DNA from: Capra hircus
Lineage: Eukaryota > Chordata > Mammalia > Artiodactyla > Bovidae
DNA length: 64,000 nt
Assembly: GCF_001704415.2 (NCBI RefSeq)
Contig: NC_030821.1
Location: forward strand, 38,671,210-38,735,209
Direction: 5' to 3'
Of the stretch, positions 22,601 to 33,615 are shown piece by piece. The notes below the pieces were generated by a model. The model saw only the letters and a list, made by a program, of their open reading frames with translations, was not told where the DNA came from and ran no database searches. The stretch's first letter is position 1, and each line of letters begins with the position of its first letter. The position numbers were made by a program, and so were the translations under genes.

Positions 22601-23099
22601 TTCTTTGGCTTGTCTAATAATGAAATCAACATAGGGCAGACTAACAGGAGAAAAACAAATTTAGTTGCATATGTTCAGGGGTCCTACAAGAATATGAGAC
22701 CCTCAGGCATTTAGCCAGTTGAGACTTAACATGACATTCTGAGCTATGGAAAAAAGGGATAGGGTTCTGGGTCTTGAAAGGTGAGAAAGACAATTCACAG
22801 GAAGATGGAGAGAAGGTTTGGTAAAGTGTTTTCCATTCCCTGCAGGACGATGGGGCCCAGAGAGGACTTTGATCTCTAGCCCCAGTCTGGCTGCCCGCAG
22901 TTCACCCCACCTCACCTGTACTATTTGTAGTTATCTCTTGTGATAATTCCCTTCCTGGTACCAGACCCTCTATCTAAATTCTTTTAGACAGGTAAGGGAG
23001 AGATAAAAGGTTTTCCTCAGTCTGCTGATTTTGATTGCTTTCAGCTCAAAATAGTCACAATTCCAAAGTGGTAGTTTGAGGGAGACTTGTTCTGAACTC
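22601..23099. repeat. Unidentified insert between two L1 parts
   Basis: About 500 bases (ttctttggcttgtctaataa to ttctgaactcctcaataccc) separate two pieces of one antisense L1, so this stretch is probably a later insertion. Composition differs from the L1 (gggcagactaacaggag, tgcaggacgatggggcccag). I cannot name the family. Confidence 0.45.
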
Positions 23100-23630
23100 C
23101 TCAATACCCAGAAATAAAATTGCTGGTTCATATGGTAGTTCTCTTTTTACGTGTTTTGTTTTGTTTGGTTTGTGAATTTCTCTCCTGTTTTCCATTGTGG
23201 CTGTACCATTTTATATTCTCACCAAGTTATTTTAAAGAGAACATGGTAGGGACCAAACACCTGCGGAGAGAGGGAGCCTGTGTAGGTTCTAATTTTTCCA
23301 TATCCTCAGCTACACTTTTCATTTTCTGTTTTTAATAGGGGCCTTCCTAATTGAGCTGAGATAGTTTAATATCTCAGTGTGGTTATGATTTGCATTTTCC
23401 TGATGATGAGTGATGTTGAGTGCTTCTTGGTCATCTTTATGTCTTCTTTGGAGAAATGTCTATGATTGGATTATTAATTATTAATGTATTCTGGATACTT
23501 AGGCCTTATGAGATATGTGGTTTACACATATTTTCCTCCCATTCTGTAAATTGCCTTTGTCACTCTTGGTTGTTTCTTTTTCTGCACAGATGTCATTGCC
23601 TTGGGGAAAAAAAAAAAAAGAATTAGAAAG
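23100..23630 (-). repeat. Old L1 3' UTR/ORF2 end, antisense, right part
   Basis: Continues the left part: aataaaattgctggttcata, ccattgtggctgtaccattt, tatgatttgcattttcctga, tgagtgcttcttggtcatct, then a poly-A-like run at 23,608-23,621. It has no coding potential. Confidence 0.7.
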
Positions 23631-23764
23631 CTTATAGGTAAAAAAAATGCCGTCTCTTTTCATTTAAACTTCTTCCACCTTCTAAGAGGCTGTAGATGAT
23701 TTTAGCCATTGTGTTCCCCTTTTGACATTGGTTGTTCCTTCATTGTTTTAATATCTTTTTATTT

Positions 23765-24094
23765 TATTAAATTAAAAATTTTAATTGACTTCTAGTTTGG
23801 CTGCGCTGGGTCTTCGTTGCTGAGTGTGGGTGTTCTCTAGGTGTGGCAAGCAGGGGCCACTGTCTGTGGTGTGCGGGCTTCTCATTGCAGAGGCTTCTCT
23901 TGTTGCGGAGCCTGGGTTCTGCGTGTGCCGTCTTCAGCGGTTGTGGTGCACAGGCTCAGTTGTTGCGGCTCACAGGCTTGAGAGCATGGGTTCAGCTGCC
24001 CCAAAGTGCGTGGGCTCTTCCCAGACCAGGAATCAAACCCACGTCCCCTGCATTGGCAGGCGGATTCTTTACCGCTGAGCCACCAGGGAAGTCC
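23765..24094 (-). repeat. CHR-type SINE, long form, antisense
   Basis: Long CHR unit in reverse: tagtttggctgcgctgggtc, cttctcattgcagaggcttc, tcagttgttgcggctcacag, gtgggctcttcccagaccag, ending with the head complement (gagccaccagggaagtcc). It keeps many CpGs (ttgcggagcc, agcggttgtg), suggesting it is not very old. Confidence 0.88.
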
Positions 24095-25749
24095 TCTCCT
24101 TCACTTTAAAATTGTGTCTTTGCCTTCTTCTGCTGCCACCCTTCTCCCCTGTTCATATGAAACCTTTGTGTTTTGTGGGAAATATTTATTTTTTCTATAT
24201 TGGTTTTGGTTATGTTGCATCTCTTATGTTATTTTTCTGACAGAAGACATTATTAAGAGCAGATATTTTCTTGGTGACAGTTTTTAGAGTAACTTTCATG
24301 GCTCTCAGTTGCCCTCAGTACTTTTTTCTCTGTGTGTTTATGTCTTCTCTTTAGATGCTTTTGTAGTCAATACTAAAAGTAGTGGTTTTGGGTAGGACTA
24401 TTAATTTACATGCTTTGGCTCATAGGCATGGTGACTGTATTTCATGTTACAGCTATGCACATGTAAATGTCAGCTTAAAAATGATATAAAGCATCACCAT
24501 ATAAAGTTTTGGATTGAGAATTTACTTAATAGGATTAAACTTCACCCCTTGTATTCTGAGCTTTTTGGAGGCTTTGTGGTATGTTAAAGGAGCTTATGGT
24601 GTAATGAATAGGGCTGTAGGAATAAAGATAGCAGTTTATCCAACCCATTAAGATTTATATTTGGCTAGAAATGAAGTGTCAGTAGGAGACTGTTCTTCTG
24701 TCTGTACATTGTTGGTACTCCATAAATATTTGTCCTATTGTACATATATTCATTAGAAAGATTTCTAGTGTATATATAGAGTCACATGGGATTAGATGGA
24801 AACAGTTAACAGGGAAAGATAATAGTTTGGCAGAGAGACAAGAATACCTGTTCCAAATGTGCTTATAGTTTTATACATAATCACTGAAAGTCTGATCTGT
24901 AAATAGAAGCCAAGTTGGTACTTTACTTCTCAGGTGTACATGTAAGAGTATTTATGTATACATTTACAAGTAGAGGAGGAGACAGTGCTGATTAAATGTT
25001 TATTATCCAAAGGAAGTTGGATGTAGTGCTAAGTAACTTTCTTAAATGTTTTCTATGCTATTTCATCAAAAGTAGTTATTTGCTTCTAATGTATCCTGAA
25101 TTTAAGAGGCACAGATGGTGTTGATACATTTTATAAGTTTTCTTTCAGTGAAATTGAGAAGGGCAGTGGGGATGTTGATAGTGGTGGAAAGTTTGCTACT
25201 AGTTAACCAGAATGAAAATTATATAAAGAGGGAAAATGCAAACATTTCTGCTGGCTGGAGCATTTTAGCAAATTGATGACCAACTTTCCATTTTGGTATA
25301 TACTGAGTATATCACTTTGGTATATCGGTTTATTAGCAGTGGGAATGATGATGATTCTACCTGTTTTTGCACAACTCTTTCTAATTTTTCTTCATATTAT
25401 TTCAATTCAGTCTTTCCTAATGCGAGGTAACAGGATTGGTATCATTTTTGTTTTATATATGAGGAAACAGAAGCTGAGAGAGCGACTTCCCCATTCTCTG
25501 CTAGATGTGGAGATTGTTACAAAACCTTTGTCCCACACCTGTTGTTTCTCAAAGGGTAACCAGTGGCCAAGAACAGTTTCAACTACATTTGCAAATCAGT
25601 TTAAAGGGCTGGGAACACTTCACACTTTTTAGAAATATTTTCCTTCCAACAAATTAAAACAGAATTGGAATCTGAAGGGACACCACTTCAAGTTCTGCAT
25701 TATAATGACCTAAGTTTTCTAGCTGGGGTTTTACTGGGCAACTTTTAGT
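24095..25749. other. Intron 1, unassigned, free of young SINEs
   Basis: About 1.65 kb without a recognisable exon. The part 25,425-25,500 (aggtaacaggattggtatca, gaggaaacagaagctgagag) may be a MIR remnant, and 25,535-25,600 (ttgtttctcaaagggtaacc) a MER5-like remnant. The 119-codon frame at 25,273-25,632 covers these remnants and is not supported. Confidence 0.45.
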
Positions 25750-25990
25750 AATACCGCTACTACCACTAATACCAGCGACAACATCTGCTCAGGGTTTTCT
25801 GTATACCAGGTTCTGTTCTAAATGTTTTTCGTGTTTCATTCTGAAAATGTTTAGAACAAACCTATGAGCCACATCCTTGCTTTACAGATGAAGAAACAAG
25901 ATGTGAGAAAATGGAGTAATAACTTCTTCAGGGACACAGAGCTTGACACAGACAGAGCTGGGTTTTAAATCCGAATTATTTGGCCATAGT
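25750..25990 (-). repeat. MIR SINE, antisense
   Basis: Reverse MIR: tataccaggttctgttctaa, atgtttttcgtgtttcattc, tacagatgaagaaacaagat, gggacacagagcttgacac, agctgggttttaaatccga. MIR is an ancient tRNA-derived mammalian SINE, far older than the Bov elements. Confidence 0.75.
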
Positions 25991-26164
25991 GTTCCTGTCC
26001 TTGTGCTACCTGAAAGTGTAATGAAAGGTGTTGTTCAAAATGATGCCATTCTGTGGTAGCTACCACGGAGAAGGGAGCACTCGGACCAGTATCCGCCCCA
26101 GAATGTGGTCTGTCCTCAGGCGCCAGAGCCGATTGAAAATATTCAGGGTAAAGAATGCTAGAGC

Positions 26165-26330
26165 CGAAGGTACATCTTGGTTGAAAATTGGGCTTCATCG
26201 TTTTCTGGTTATGAGACACTGGATAAGTCACTCAACCTCTTTGAGGGTGATTATACCTCAACTATTTGTGAAATTTAAGTAAAAATCTGTGACTGGTATG
26301 GGGGCTCAATAGATACTAGTTGTAAAATGA
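26165..26330 (+). repeat. MIR SINE, sense
   Basis: Sense MIR core and tail: tctggttatgagacactgga, taagtcactcaacctctttg, ggctcaatagatactagttg. It faces the antisense MIR at 25,750, so the two form a loose inverted pair. Confidence 0.65.
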
Positions 26331-26407
26331 ACTGTTTGTATTTCTGTAAAATGCTAATTCAGTTATTTCCAATTCAAATTAAACATTTCATTTATTTGGA
26401 GACAATT

Positions 26408-26652
26408 ATGATATGATGCGGGCTTGCCTGGTGGCTCAGCAGAAGAATACGCTTGCAGTGCAGAACACACAGGAGATGTGGGTTCAGTTCCTGGGTTGGG
26501 AAGATCCCGTGGAGGAGGGCATGGCAACCCACTCCAGTATTCTTGCCTGGAGGATCCCATGGCCAGAGGAGCCTGGCAGGCTGCAGTCCGTAGGGTCACA
26601 GAGAGTCAGACACGACGAAAGTGACTGAGCGTGCACACACACGTGATGTGAT
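26408..26652 (+). repeat. Bov-tA SINE with imperfect duplication
   Basis: Element about 26,420-26,640 (gggcttgcctggtggctcag to gtgactgagcgtgcacacac). Flanks atgatatgatgc (26,408-26,419) and gtgatgtgatgc (about 26,643-26,654) look like a 12-bp duplication with two A/G differences. Confidence 0.9.
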
Positions 26653-26654
26653 GC

Positions 26655-27329
26655 CTGCCCTCACAGACCAGGCTGCAGAAACATACAGAGAATTCAGCCA
26701 CTGTGTGAAGTGGAGGTTGTAAGGACTGCTTGGCTGATTGAGAAGGAAATGAGGAACTTTGGCTGGTCATCAAAACAGGAATCTAACCTCAAGTAACCTT
26801 TGAACTTGAAGGCGAAGTAGGAATCCTGGTAAGAGGTAAGAGAAGGAAGGGTGGGGAAGAGGATTTGGGAAGAAGCTTCAGTATGTGCAAAGGTGTAGAG
26901 GCATGAAAGGGCAAAAAGATGCTCAGAAATTCCCTGTGAAAGGAGTTCATGGTGGTCACTAGGGGTGTGTGAGCTGTCCTGTGTGCTGGGATCAAGATTC
27001 AGGACTGTGCTGTAAAGCAATAGGCTGGTGGTGGCAGGTGGGAGTTTCGTTTTAGGTAACATTTTGGCAGCTATGTAGAAGGGACTAGCTAACCAAGCAG
27101 GGGGTGTCACTGTGTTTCATGCCAGTGGTGGGGGGTGCTGGATTCCCGAGGGATCTTTGCGTAGAATGGGTCAGATGTGAAGGGCGAGGATCTGAGAATA
27201 AAGAAGAGCAGAGAATAAAGAAAAGCGCTTGGGCTTTTCAGACCACATGGATTTGGAAAGGGACCAGAGGCAAGGGAGAGAGAGGGAATTTCATTTGGGG
27301 TGTGTGTTACATCTGAGGTCTGTTCCATT
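26655..27329. other. Intron 1, unassigned
   Basis: Purine-rich in places (agagaaggaagggtggggaa). The 138-codon minus-strand frame at 26,694-27,110 comes from this skew and resembles no family. No exon seen. Confidence 0.45.
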
Positions 27330-27860
27330 TGTCCAAAGTTGTATAACAGACCATCCCCACACCTAGTGGTTTAAAACAACAGCATTTTTTTTTTTTTAAT
27401 GGTCACAGACCTGTACTTGGGCAGGGCTTGGTGGGGACAGCTTGTCTCTCCTCCACTCAGCTCAGCTGGGAGGCTTGTAGCATGAGGCAGGGCTCATCTG
27501 AAGGCTTCCTAACCCACATGGGGGCCAGCAGTTGGGGCTCCTCAGGCACCTGGTTCAATCCCCATGGTCTCTGGTGGAAATACCATGACCTGTTTGAGGT
27601 TGGTGATTTGCTTGCCTGTTTTTAGCTGGAGACCATGCTGTTGATACAGCAGCAGGCCCCCTCTGGATGCCCCGTAACAGGCTTCTTACATTACCCCAGT
27701 GCTCCCAACCCATGGGTCCTAAGAGAGAGGCTGCCAGGGGCTGTGTGGCTTTGTATTACCTAGCCTTAAAGTCATGTGGAGTTGGTTCCTCCTCATTCTG
27801 TTAGGAATGTGTCACAAGGGCCAGCCCAGATTCAAGGAGGGAGAGTTAGACACCACTTTT
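27330..27860 (+). repeat. Old interspersed repeat, LTR/MLT-like, family uncertain
   Basis: Reads cacacctagtggtttaaaac (then aacagcatttttttt), cagctgggaggcttgtagc, ctcatctgaaggcttcctaa, gtgtggctttgtattaccta, a pattern of an old mammalian LTR-type repeat that I recall but cannot name with certainty. A related piece lies at 44,710-45,640. Confidence 0.5.
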
Positions 27861-29116
27861 GGTGGGAAGAGGGTGCATTCAACAGATGTGTGCACGTGTT
27901 TTAAAACCACCACCAGGTCCTTGTGGGATGTCGGTGTGGCTGGGTTAGGGGTGAACTATGGATCTCCAAGAGAAGGAGCTGGGCAGGAGAGCATGTGATC
28001 ATTTGTAGCTGTTAATTATTAGCATGTTACTTCCATATTACCACATGTGATATTTGAAGCTATTAAGTTGCTGAGATGGCCCAGGAACAAAAGTAGAACA
28101 GAACATGGAATTTGAAGATTTCAGGGCAGGGAGAGGAAGGTGCAGGATAGGGAGTGTAACTTCCGCAGGCTCTGGAGAGGCCAGGTAGATTGAGGGGAAA
28201 CAGTAGATAATGGCTTTGGTGATGAGGACCAATTATGGATAATGCTGAGAGATTCAAGCTCCAGCAGTCGGGAGGAAGTTGAGGAGAAGGAACAGGGCAG
28301 ATGCTATGGATTTGGGCCTTTGAGAAGGGTCAAATGTGTGTGTGTGTTTTAGTTTTTTTAAAATACAAATTGAGATACTGCCCTTTTGAGAACCAAGATG
28401 GTGTTTTAAAGGGAAATCTGTATTACCTTGGTGATTTGCTTGCCTGCATTGAGTATTGTTTTTGCTTCCAGACACAGAGAGGATGCGGTTTTGACCTTTG
28501 TGCCTGTTTGTAAAATGAAAGAAGAAAGCGAGGCAAGGGAGAATAACTGGATGTGCCAGTCCTGTGTAGGTCACTGGTTTTGGTTACGATGCTTTTAATG
28601 CACAGTGTATTTTACTAGCCCTGTCCTAGAGTTTGATCTTCAAGGTGCTCAAGTCTGTAAGCAATAATTCACTTGAATGTGTAAGAACCTTGTGGGGAAT
28701 AAGTACTTATTAAATATCTGTGAAATAAAAGCATGATATGTTCTCCAGGTGGAATGAGGGTCACAGAAGCAATTTAGCCTTGAGTTGACATTAGAGCCAA
28801 ATCATAGTAAAGCTGTGATTTTTTTTTTTTTTCCCTTTATACCAGCAGTTTCTCAGGGCACATCTGAAGTTGTGAGCGCTCCCTTTTCTTCATGGAGGAT
28901 CTCAGCTGCAGGGTTGATTTATGCCACATTTGAATTTGTCAAATAGTCTCTTGAGAAATATTTTCCCTCCAGAATGGCAGTCCCCTCGCTGGAGAGTCAG
29001 CCACCTGGGTCACTGTTGACCTTCCAGTCAGCTGCCCTGGTGATTTTTCAGTAGGTGGCTACTTACTATTCGCTGCTTCAGGCATTCAGTGAAAATTTTG
29101 ACCAACAGTAAAAATA
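27861..29116. other. Intron 1, unassigned, SINE-free
   Basis: No exon or nameable repeat in 1.25 kb. A (TG)n of 14 lies at 28,336-28,349. The phrase ggtgatttgcttgcctg occurs twice (about 27,600 and 28,430), a small dispersed repeat. Confidence 0.45.
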
Positions 29117-29335
29117 GGCGCAGTGGTCAAGAATCTGCCCATCAGTGTAGGAAGGGTAAGACGTGGGTTCGATCCCTGCATTGGAAAGATCCCCTGGAGT
29201 AAGAAATGGCAACCTGCTTCAGTATTCTTGCCTGGAAAATGAAAATCCCATGGACAGAGGAGCCTGGGGGCTACTGTCTTTGGGGCTGCAGAGAGCTGGA
29301 CATGCCTAAGTGATTGAACACATAACACACACAAA
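29117..29335 (+). repeat. Bov-tA SINE, full length
   Basis: From ggcgcagtggtcaagaatct, with B box gggttcgatccctgc, to taagtgattgaacacataac. It carries a 7-base insertion (gaaaatgaaaatcccatgg) after the usual gcctggaaaat. Confidence 0.88.
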
Positions 29336-29599
29336 GATAACACGGCAGATTTCCCTTGGCTTTTATTTTTCCCTTCATTGCAATCCCTTCCCAAACTTCC
29401 TGCCTCTTTTTAGCCCAGGGCTGGGCAGCTTGCTGCCCTGCAGTGACCTCTGGCTGGGCCTGTGGTCACTGCCCATGAAGGTCTGATGACATCTTCCTAG
29501 TCTGATTATTCTCTTCACCATGGCAACATTGCTGTTAAATTTGAAAAGCAGTGACCTATGATGAAACAGCCAGCTCTTCAGAGTGCACTGGGTCCCTCG

Positions 29600-30100
29600 T
29601 GTTCGTAGCAACATTGTTTACAAGGCAAGGTACTAGGTTTCCAGTGTTCACAGCAGCATTGTTTACAATTGGCAAGGTAGGGAAGCAACCAAAGTGTCCA
29701 TTGACAGATAATGGATAAAGAAGATGTGGTGTATATATACAATGGAATACTACTCAGGCATAAAAGGAATGAAATCTTGCCATTTGTAGTGGTACAGAGG
29801 GACCTGGAAGGCATTATGCTAAGGGAAATAAGTCGGAGAAAGTAAGTGCTGTATGATAATCACTTATATGTGAAATCTAAAAAATGCGACAAACTAGGAA
29901 GTAAAACGAAAACGAAGCAGACTCACAGAGAACAAACTAGTGTTTAGCACTGGGGAGAGGGAGCAGAGAAGGGCCATATAGGGGTAAGGGGAGAAAAGGT
30001 TACTATGGGATTATGTGAAATCATGTGTGAAACTTTTGAAAACTGTGAAGCACTCTAGAACTTAAAGAATCTTTCATTCAGTATAAAAAAACAAGCAGAA
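29600..30100 (+). repeat. L1 3' end, sense, with an internal duplication
   Basis: Sense L1 3' part: gcaaccaaagtgtccattga, ggaatactactcaggcataa, gacctggaaggcattatgct, gataatcacttatatgtgaa, ggagagggagcagagaaggg. A block tgttc..agca.cattgtttacaa is present twice, at 29,600-29,632 and 29,645-29,679, so the left end holds a partial tandem duplication. Confidence 0.78.
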
Positions 30101-30719
30101 AACAAAGTGTAGTAGGTCACTTTGATAATTTTTACAATCCAGTGCTGCGCAAACCTCGGGTCCTGCATCAGTCTGTCTCTTCCCCTCAGTTTCGGTGTGC
30201 GCATGGGTAGTTGTTTCTCTGAGTTTTCTGTCGTCCCTCTTTGCCTTTCCGTTCTCCTTCCCTTTTGGTGTCTTTTTATTCTACCTAATTTCCGTTTTCT
30301 CCTTTTCATTTTTTATCCTTCTCCATTCGGGACATCCTGTGCAACTCAGAGGTTTTGTTGCTCTCGTTCTTTTTGTTTTCTTTTACTTAGAGGATGTCAT
30401 GGGTTTGTTCGAGATGTTTTATGTTTCTTACTAGTATTAATTTTTTTAATGTAGGGATTTAAAAAAAAGCCCTGAAAATAGATTTCCTAGTTTGTTTATT
30501 ATTAATTCCATTGCTATCGTGTAGCTGATTTAGATCCCCCCCTGCCCCCATTGGTGTGTGTATAGTGATTCAAAGCTTAGAAAAAATTATTTCAAATTAT
30601 TAATTGGGAATTTTCAGAAATCATACTTTAGTAGTTGACCTATTTGTGTTTCTCTGTGTGGAGTCTCAGCAAAGTTAGGAACACTCAAAGGCTACATAAT
30701 TCTTGAAACTTAATAGCAC
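30101..30719. other. Unassigned block, pyrimidine-rich with CpGs
   Basis: Between two L1 tails. Positions 30,145-30,415 keep about ten CpGs in a C/T-rich context (tgctgcgcaaacctcggg, tttcggtgtgcgcatggg, tcgttctttttg). Long frames on both strands result from the base skew: 110 hydrophobic codons on +, 84 basic codons on -. No family is recognised. Confidence 0.4.
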
Positions 30720-31118
30720 CCCAATGTTCACAGCAGCACTATTCACAATAGCCAAGAAGTGGGAGCAATCTAAATGTCCGTTGACAGAGGAATGGATAAA
30801 GAAGATGCAGTATATATACATAATTACTCAGCCATAAAAAGAATGAATTATTGCCATTTGAAGCAGCATGGATGGACCTGGAGATAATCAGGCTAAGTGA
30901 GGTGAGTCAGAGAAAGACAAATATCATGTGATATCACTTATAGGTGGAATCCAGAATATGACACAAATGAGCTTATTTATGAAACAGAAACAGAGTCACA
31001 GACATAGAGAACAAACTCATGGTTACCACAGGGTAAGGGCATGGAGGAGGGATGAATCATGAGTTTGGGATTAGCAGACACACACTACTGTATATAAAAT
31101 AGATAAACACTAAGGTCC
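30720..31118 (+). repeat. L1 3' end, sense, left part (split by BovB)
   Basis: ccaatgttcacagcagcact, taaatgtccgttgacagagg, ttactcagccataaaaagaa, gatatcacttataggtggaa, ggtaagggcatggaggaggg, ataaaatagataaacactaa. The L1 continues at 32,257 after the BovB. Confidence 0.85.
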
Positions 31119-32256
31119 ACTGGATTGTAGAAAAAGCAAGAGAATTCCAAAAAAAAATCTACTTCTGCTTCATTGACTGCAGTAAAGCCTTTGACTGTGT
31201 GGATCATAACAAACTGTGGAAAATTCTTCAAGAGATGGGAATACCAGACCACCTTACCTTCCTCCTGAGAAATCTGTGTGCAGGTCAAGAAGGAACAGTT
31301 AGAACCGATCATGGAAAATGGACTGGTTCCAAATTGGGAAAGGAGTACGTCAAGGCTGTATATTGTCACCCTGTTTATTTAACTTATATGCAGAGTACGT
31401 CATGAGAAACGCTGGGCTGGATGAAGCACGAGCTGGAATCAAGATTGCCAGGAGAAATATCAACAACATCAGATATGCAGATGTTACCACCGTTATGGCA
31501 GAAAGCAAAGAGGAATTAAAGAGTCTCTTGAAAGTGAAAGAGGAGAATGAAAAAGTTGGCTTTAAACTCAACCTTCAAAAAACTAAGATCATGGCATCTG
31601 GTCCCATCACTTCATGGAAAATAGATGGGGAAACAACAGAAAGAGTGGCTGACTTTATTTTCTTGGGCTCCCAAATCACTGAAAATGGTTACTGCAGCCG
31701 TGAAATTAAAAGACTCTTGCTCCTTGGAAGAAAAGCTATGACCAACCTAGACAGCATATTACAAAGCAGAGACATTACTTTGCCAACAAAGGTCCAGACT
31801 AGTCAAAGCTATGGTTTTTCCTGTACTCATGTATGGATGTGAGAGTTGAACCATAAAGAAAGCTGAGTGCCAAAAAATTGATGCTTTTGAACTGTGGTGT
31901 TGGAGAAGACTCTTGAGAGTTCCTTGGACAGCAGGGAGATCAAACCAGTCCATCCTAAAGGAAATCAGTCTTGAATATTCATTGGAAAGACTGATGCTGA
32001 AGCTGAAGCTCCAATACTTTGGCCACCTGATGCGAAGAACTGACTCATTATAAAAGCCTCTGATGGTGGGAAAGATTGAAGGCAGGAGGAGAAGGGGAGA
32101 ACAGAGAATGAGATGGTTGGATGGCATCACTGACTCAATGGACATGAGTTTGAGCAAGCTCAGGAGTTGGTGATGGACAGGGAAGCCTGACATGCTATAG
32201 TCCATGGTGTCACAAAGAGTCAGACACGACTAAGCGATTGAACTGAACTGAACTGA
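31119..32256 (+). repeat. BovB LINE, 5'-truncated, inserted in the L1
   Basis: Starts actggattgtagaaaaagca in the reverse-transcriptase part of ORF2 and ends with the BovB tail (gattgaactgaactgaactg). L1 sequence lies on both sides, and 'ggtcc' before the insert (31,114-31,118) is found again in 'gggtcctact' at 32,257-32,266, consistent with a short target duplication. Confidence 0.93.
31160..32220 (+). pseudogene. BovB ORF2 remnant with broken catalytic box (YADV)
   Basis: ORF2 reading is spread over several frames. Motif A (IDCSKAFD) is at about 31,172-31,195. A 174-residue frame at 31,318-31,842 has QGCILSPCLFNLY and then YADV at residues 53-56, where RTE enzymes have YADD. The changed codon is GTT at 31,483-31,485. 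A frameshift near 31,310 separates motif A from this frame, and further breaks follow after 31,800. The product would have no polymerase activity. Confidence 0.9.
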
Positions 32257-32425
32257 GGGTCCTACTGTAAAGCAGTTAATTATATTCAGTATCCTGTGAT
32301 AAACCATAATGGCAAAGAATATGAAAAAGAATATATATATGTATGTGTATAACTGAATCACTTTGCTATGCAGCAGAAATTAACACATTGTAAATCAAAT
32401 ATACTTCAATAAATTAAAAAAAGAA
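32257..32425 (+). repeat. L1 3' end, right part with A-rich tail
   Basis: gggtcctactgtaaagcagt, agtatcctgtgataaaccat, actgaatcactttgctatgc, agcagaaattaacacattgt, ending aataaattaaaaaaagaaag. It completes the L1 interrupted by BovB. Confidence 0.85.
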
Positions 32426-33224
32426 AGGAATTAAAGGAAGTGGTTAGTTAGTTGCAGTTGTAGTCTGTTGCCATGCCAGGATATGGACCTTTGTCGTATT
32501 GTCACTTCCACCTTAGACTCTAGATATGACACGTTGGCCACCAGCAGGTGCTCCAGCTCCCTGAGCTGAGGAGGGGGCCTCTGGGTGGGTGGCCCCTTCC
32601 ACCTGGGTTCTGGGTGCTGTTACTGGGCGAGAGCTTCAGGAACCCCTGTGCTCTCTGACTCTCCTGCTTCTCCTGACCAACTTGCCTGTCTGCCCAGCCA
32701 CCCTCTTGCTTTTGACAGTGAAATGCCATTTGGGGGAATTTTTTGTGTGTGTTCACGTTGCCGTTAATAGCAGGAGGTTGCACCCATAGTTTCCACACTG
32801 AACATTTGTTTCAGATGTTGTGTCCTTTGCAGGTGCATCCTGCACAAGAGTGGCATTTCTGCTGTCCTTTCTTTCGAGTTTGCAAGAGGTGAATGAAAGG
32901 GTACAGAGGACAAGGTGGGAGTGGTTTTGGTCTTTCAGTTTTGGAAGAATTTGAAATTCTTAATTCTTTTCGACTAGTACTATGTGCATAGAAAGGAACT
33001 TTTATGTGGCGATGCTGCTAAAACATTAATTCGGTGCGGTCTTGACTCCAGCCAAGCAGTGGTGGGTGGCGAATGCCTCTTCCTACCCTCGCCTCAGCTC
33101 TCTGTAGATGTTTTCTTCCTCTTCTGTTTTCCTGGTGAGAGGGTTTGATATGCAGGGGGCTTAGAGAGCCCCCCCCCCGCCCCCGCCCAGGATCGTGTAG
33201 TTTCTATTTACCACCTCTCAGTAG
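32426..33224. other. Intron 1, unassigned, moderate GC
   Basis: No exon or repeat named. The 32,500-32,800 part is GC-richer. A run of C with ccccgcccccgccc lies at 33,171-33,190, a possible SP1-type site or simple repeat. The frames here match nothing I know. Confidence 0.45.
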
Positions 33225-33440
33225 GTGCGTTCTCAGTTGCTTCAGTCTTGTCTGACTCTTTGCAACCCTATTGACTGCAGCCTGCCAGGCTCCTCTGTCC
33301 ATGGGATTCTCCAGGCAAGAACACTGGAGTGGATTGCTGTGCCCTCCTTCAAGGCATCTTCCCGAACCAGGGATCAAACCCGCATCTCGGATTCTCCTGA
33401 ATTGGCAGGCAGATTCTTTACCACTGAGGCACCTGGGAAT
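33225..33440 (-). repeat. Bov-tA SINE, antisense
   Basis: From tgcgttctcagttgcttcag to ttaccactgaggcacctgg. A 13-base addition (catctcggattctcctgaa) sits in the spacer between the boxes. Confidence 0.9.
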
Positions 33441-33615
33441 CAGGTAGAGATCTCATTTTAAATTAATTTGTTGCAGACATAGATTTGCCTCAGTGGAGCT
33501 TATTTATTTAATAATACCAAGTCTCCAGTGTAAGGAATCTTGCCTGTGAAACATTGTGGGAACCACAGATGCGGGAACTATTTTGATACCCATATGGCAA
33601 AAATCCCTGGGTCTG
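33441..33615. other. Short unassigned spacer
   Basis: AT-rich spacer between two SINEs; nothing recognised. Confidence 0.4.

Noticed and set aside
26694..27110. 138-codon minus frame as a possible gene
   Set aside because: It derives from purine-rich + strand, has no domain I know and no plausible exon boundaries.
30122..30454. 110-codon hydrophobic frame resembling a membrane protein
   Set aside because: It comes from C/T-rich sequence, which encodes L, F, S and C by composition. No family match or splice context.
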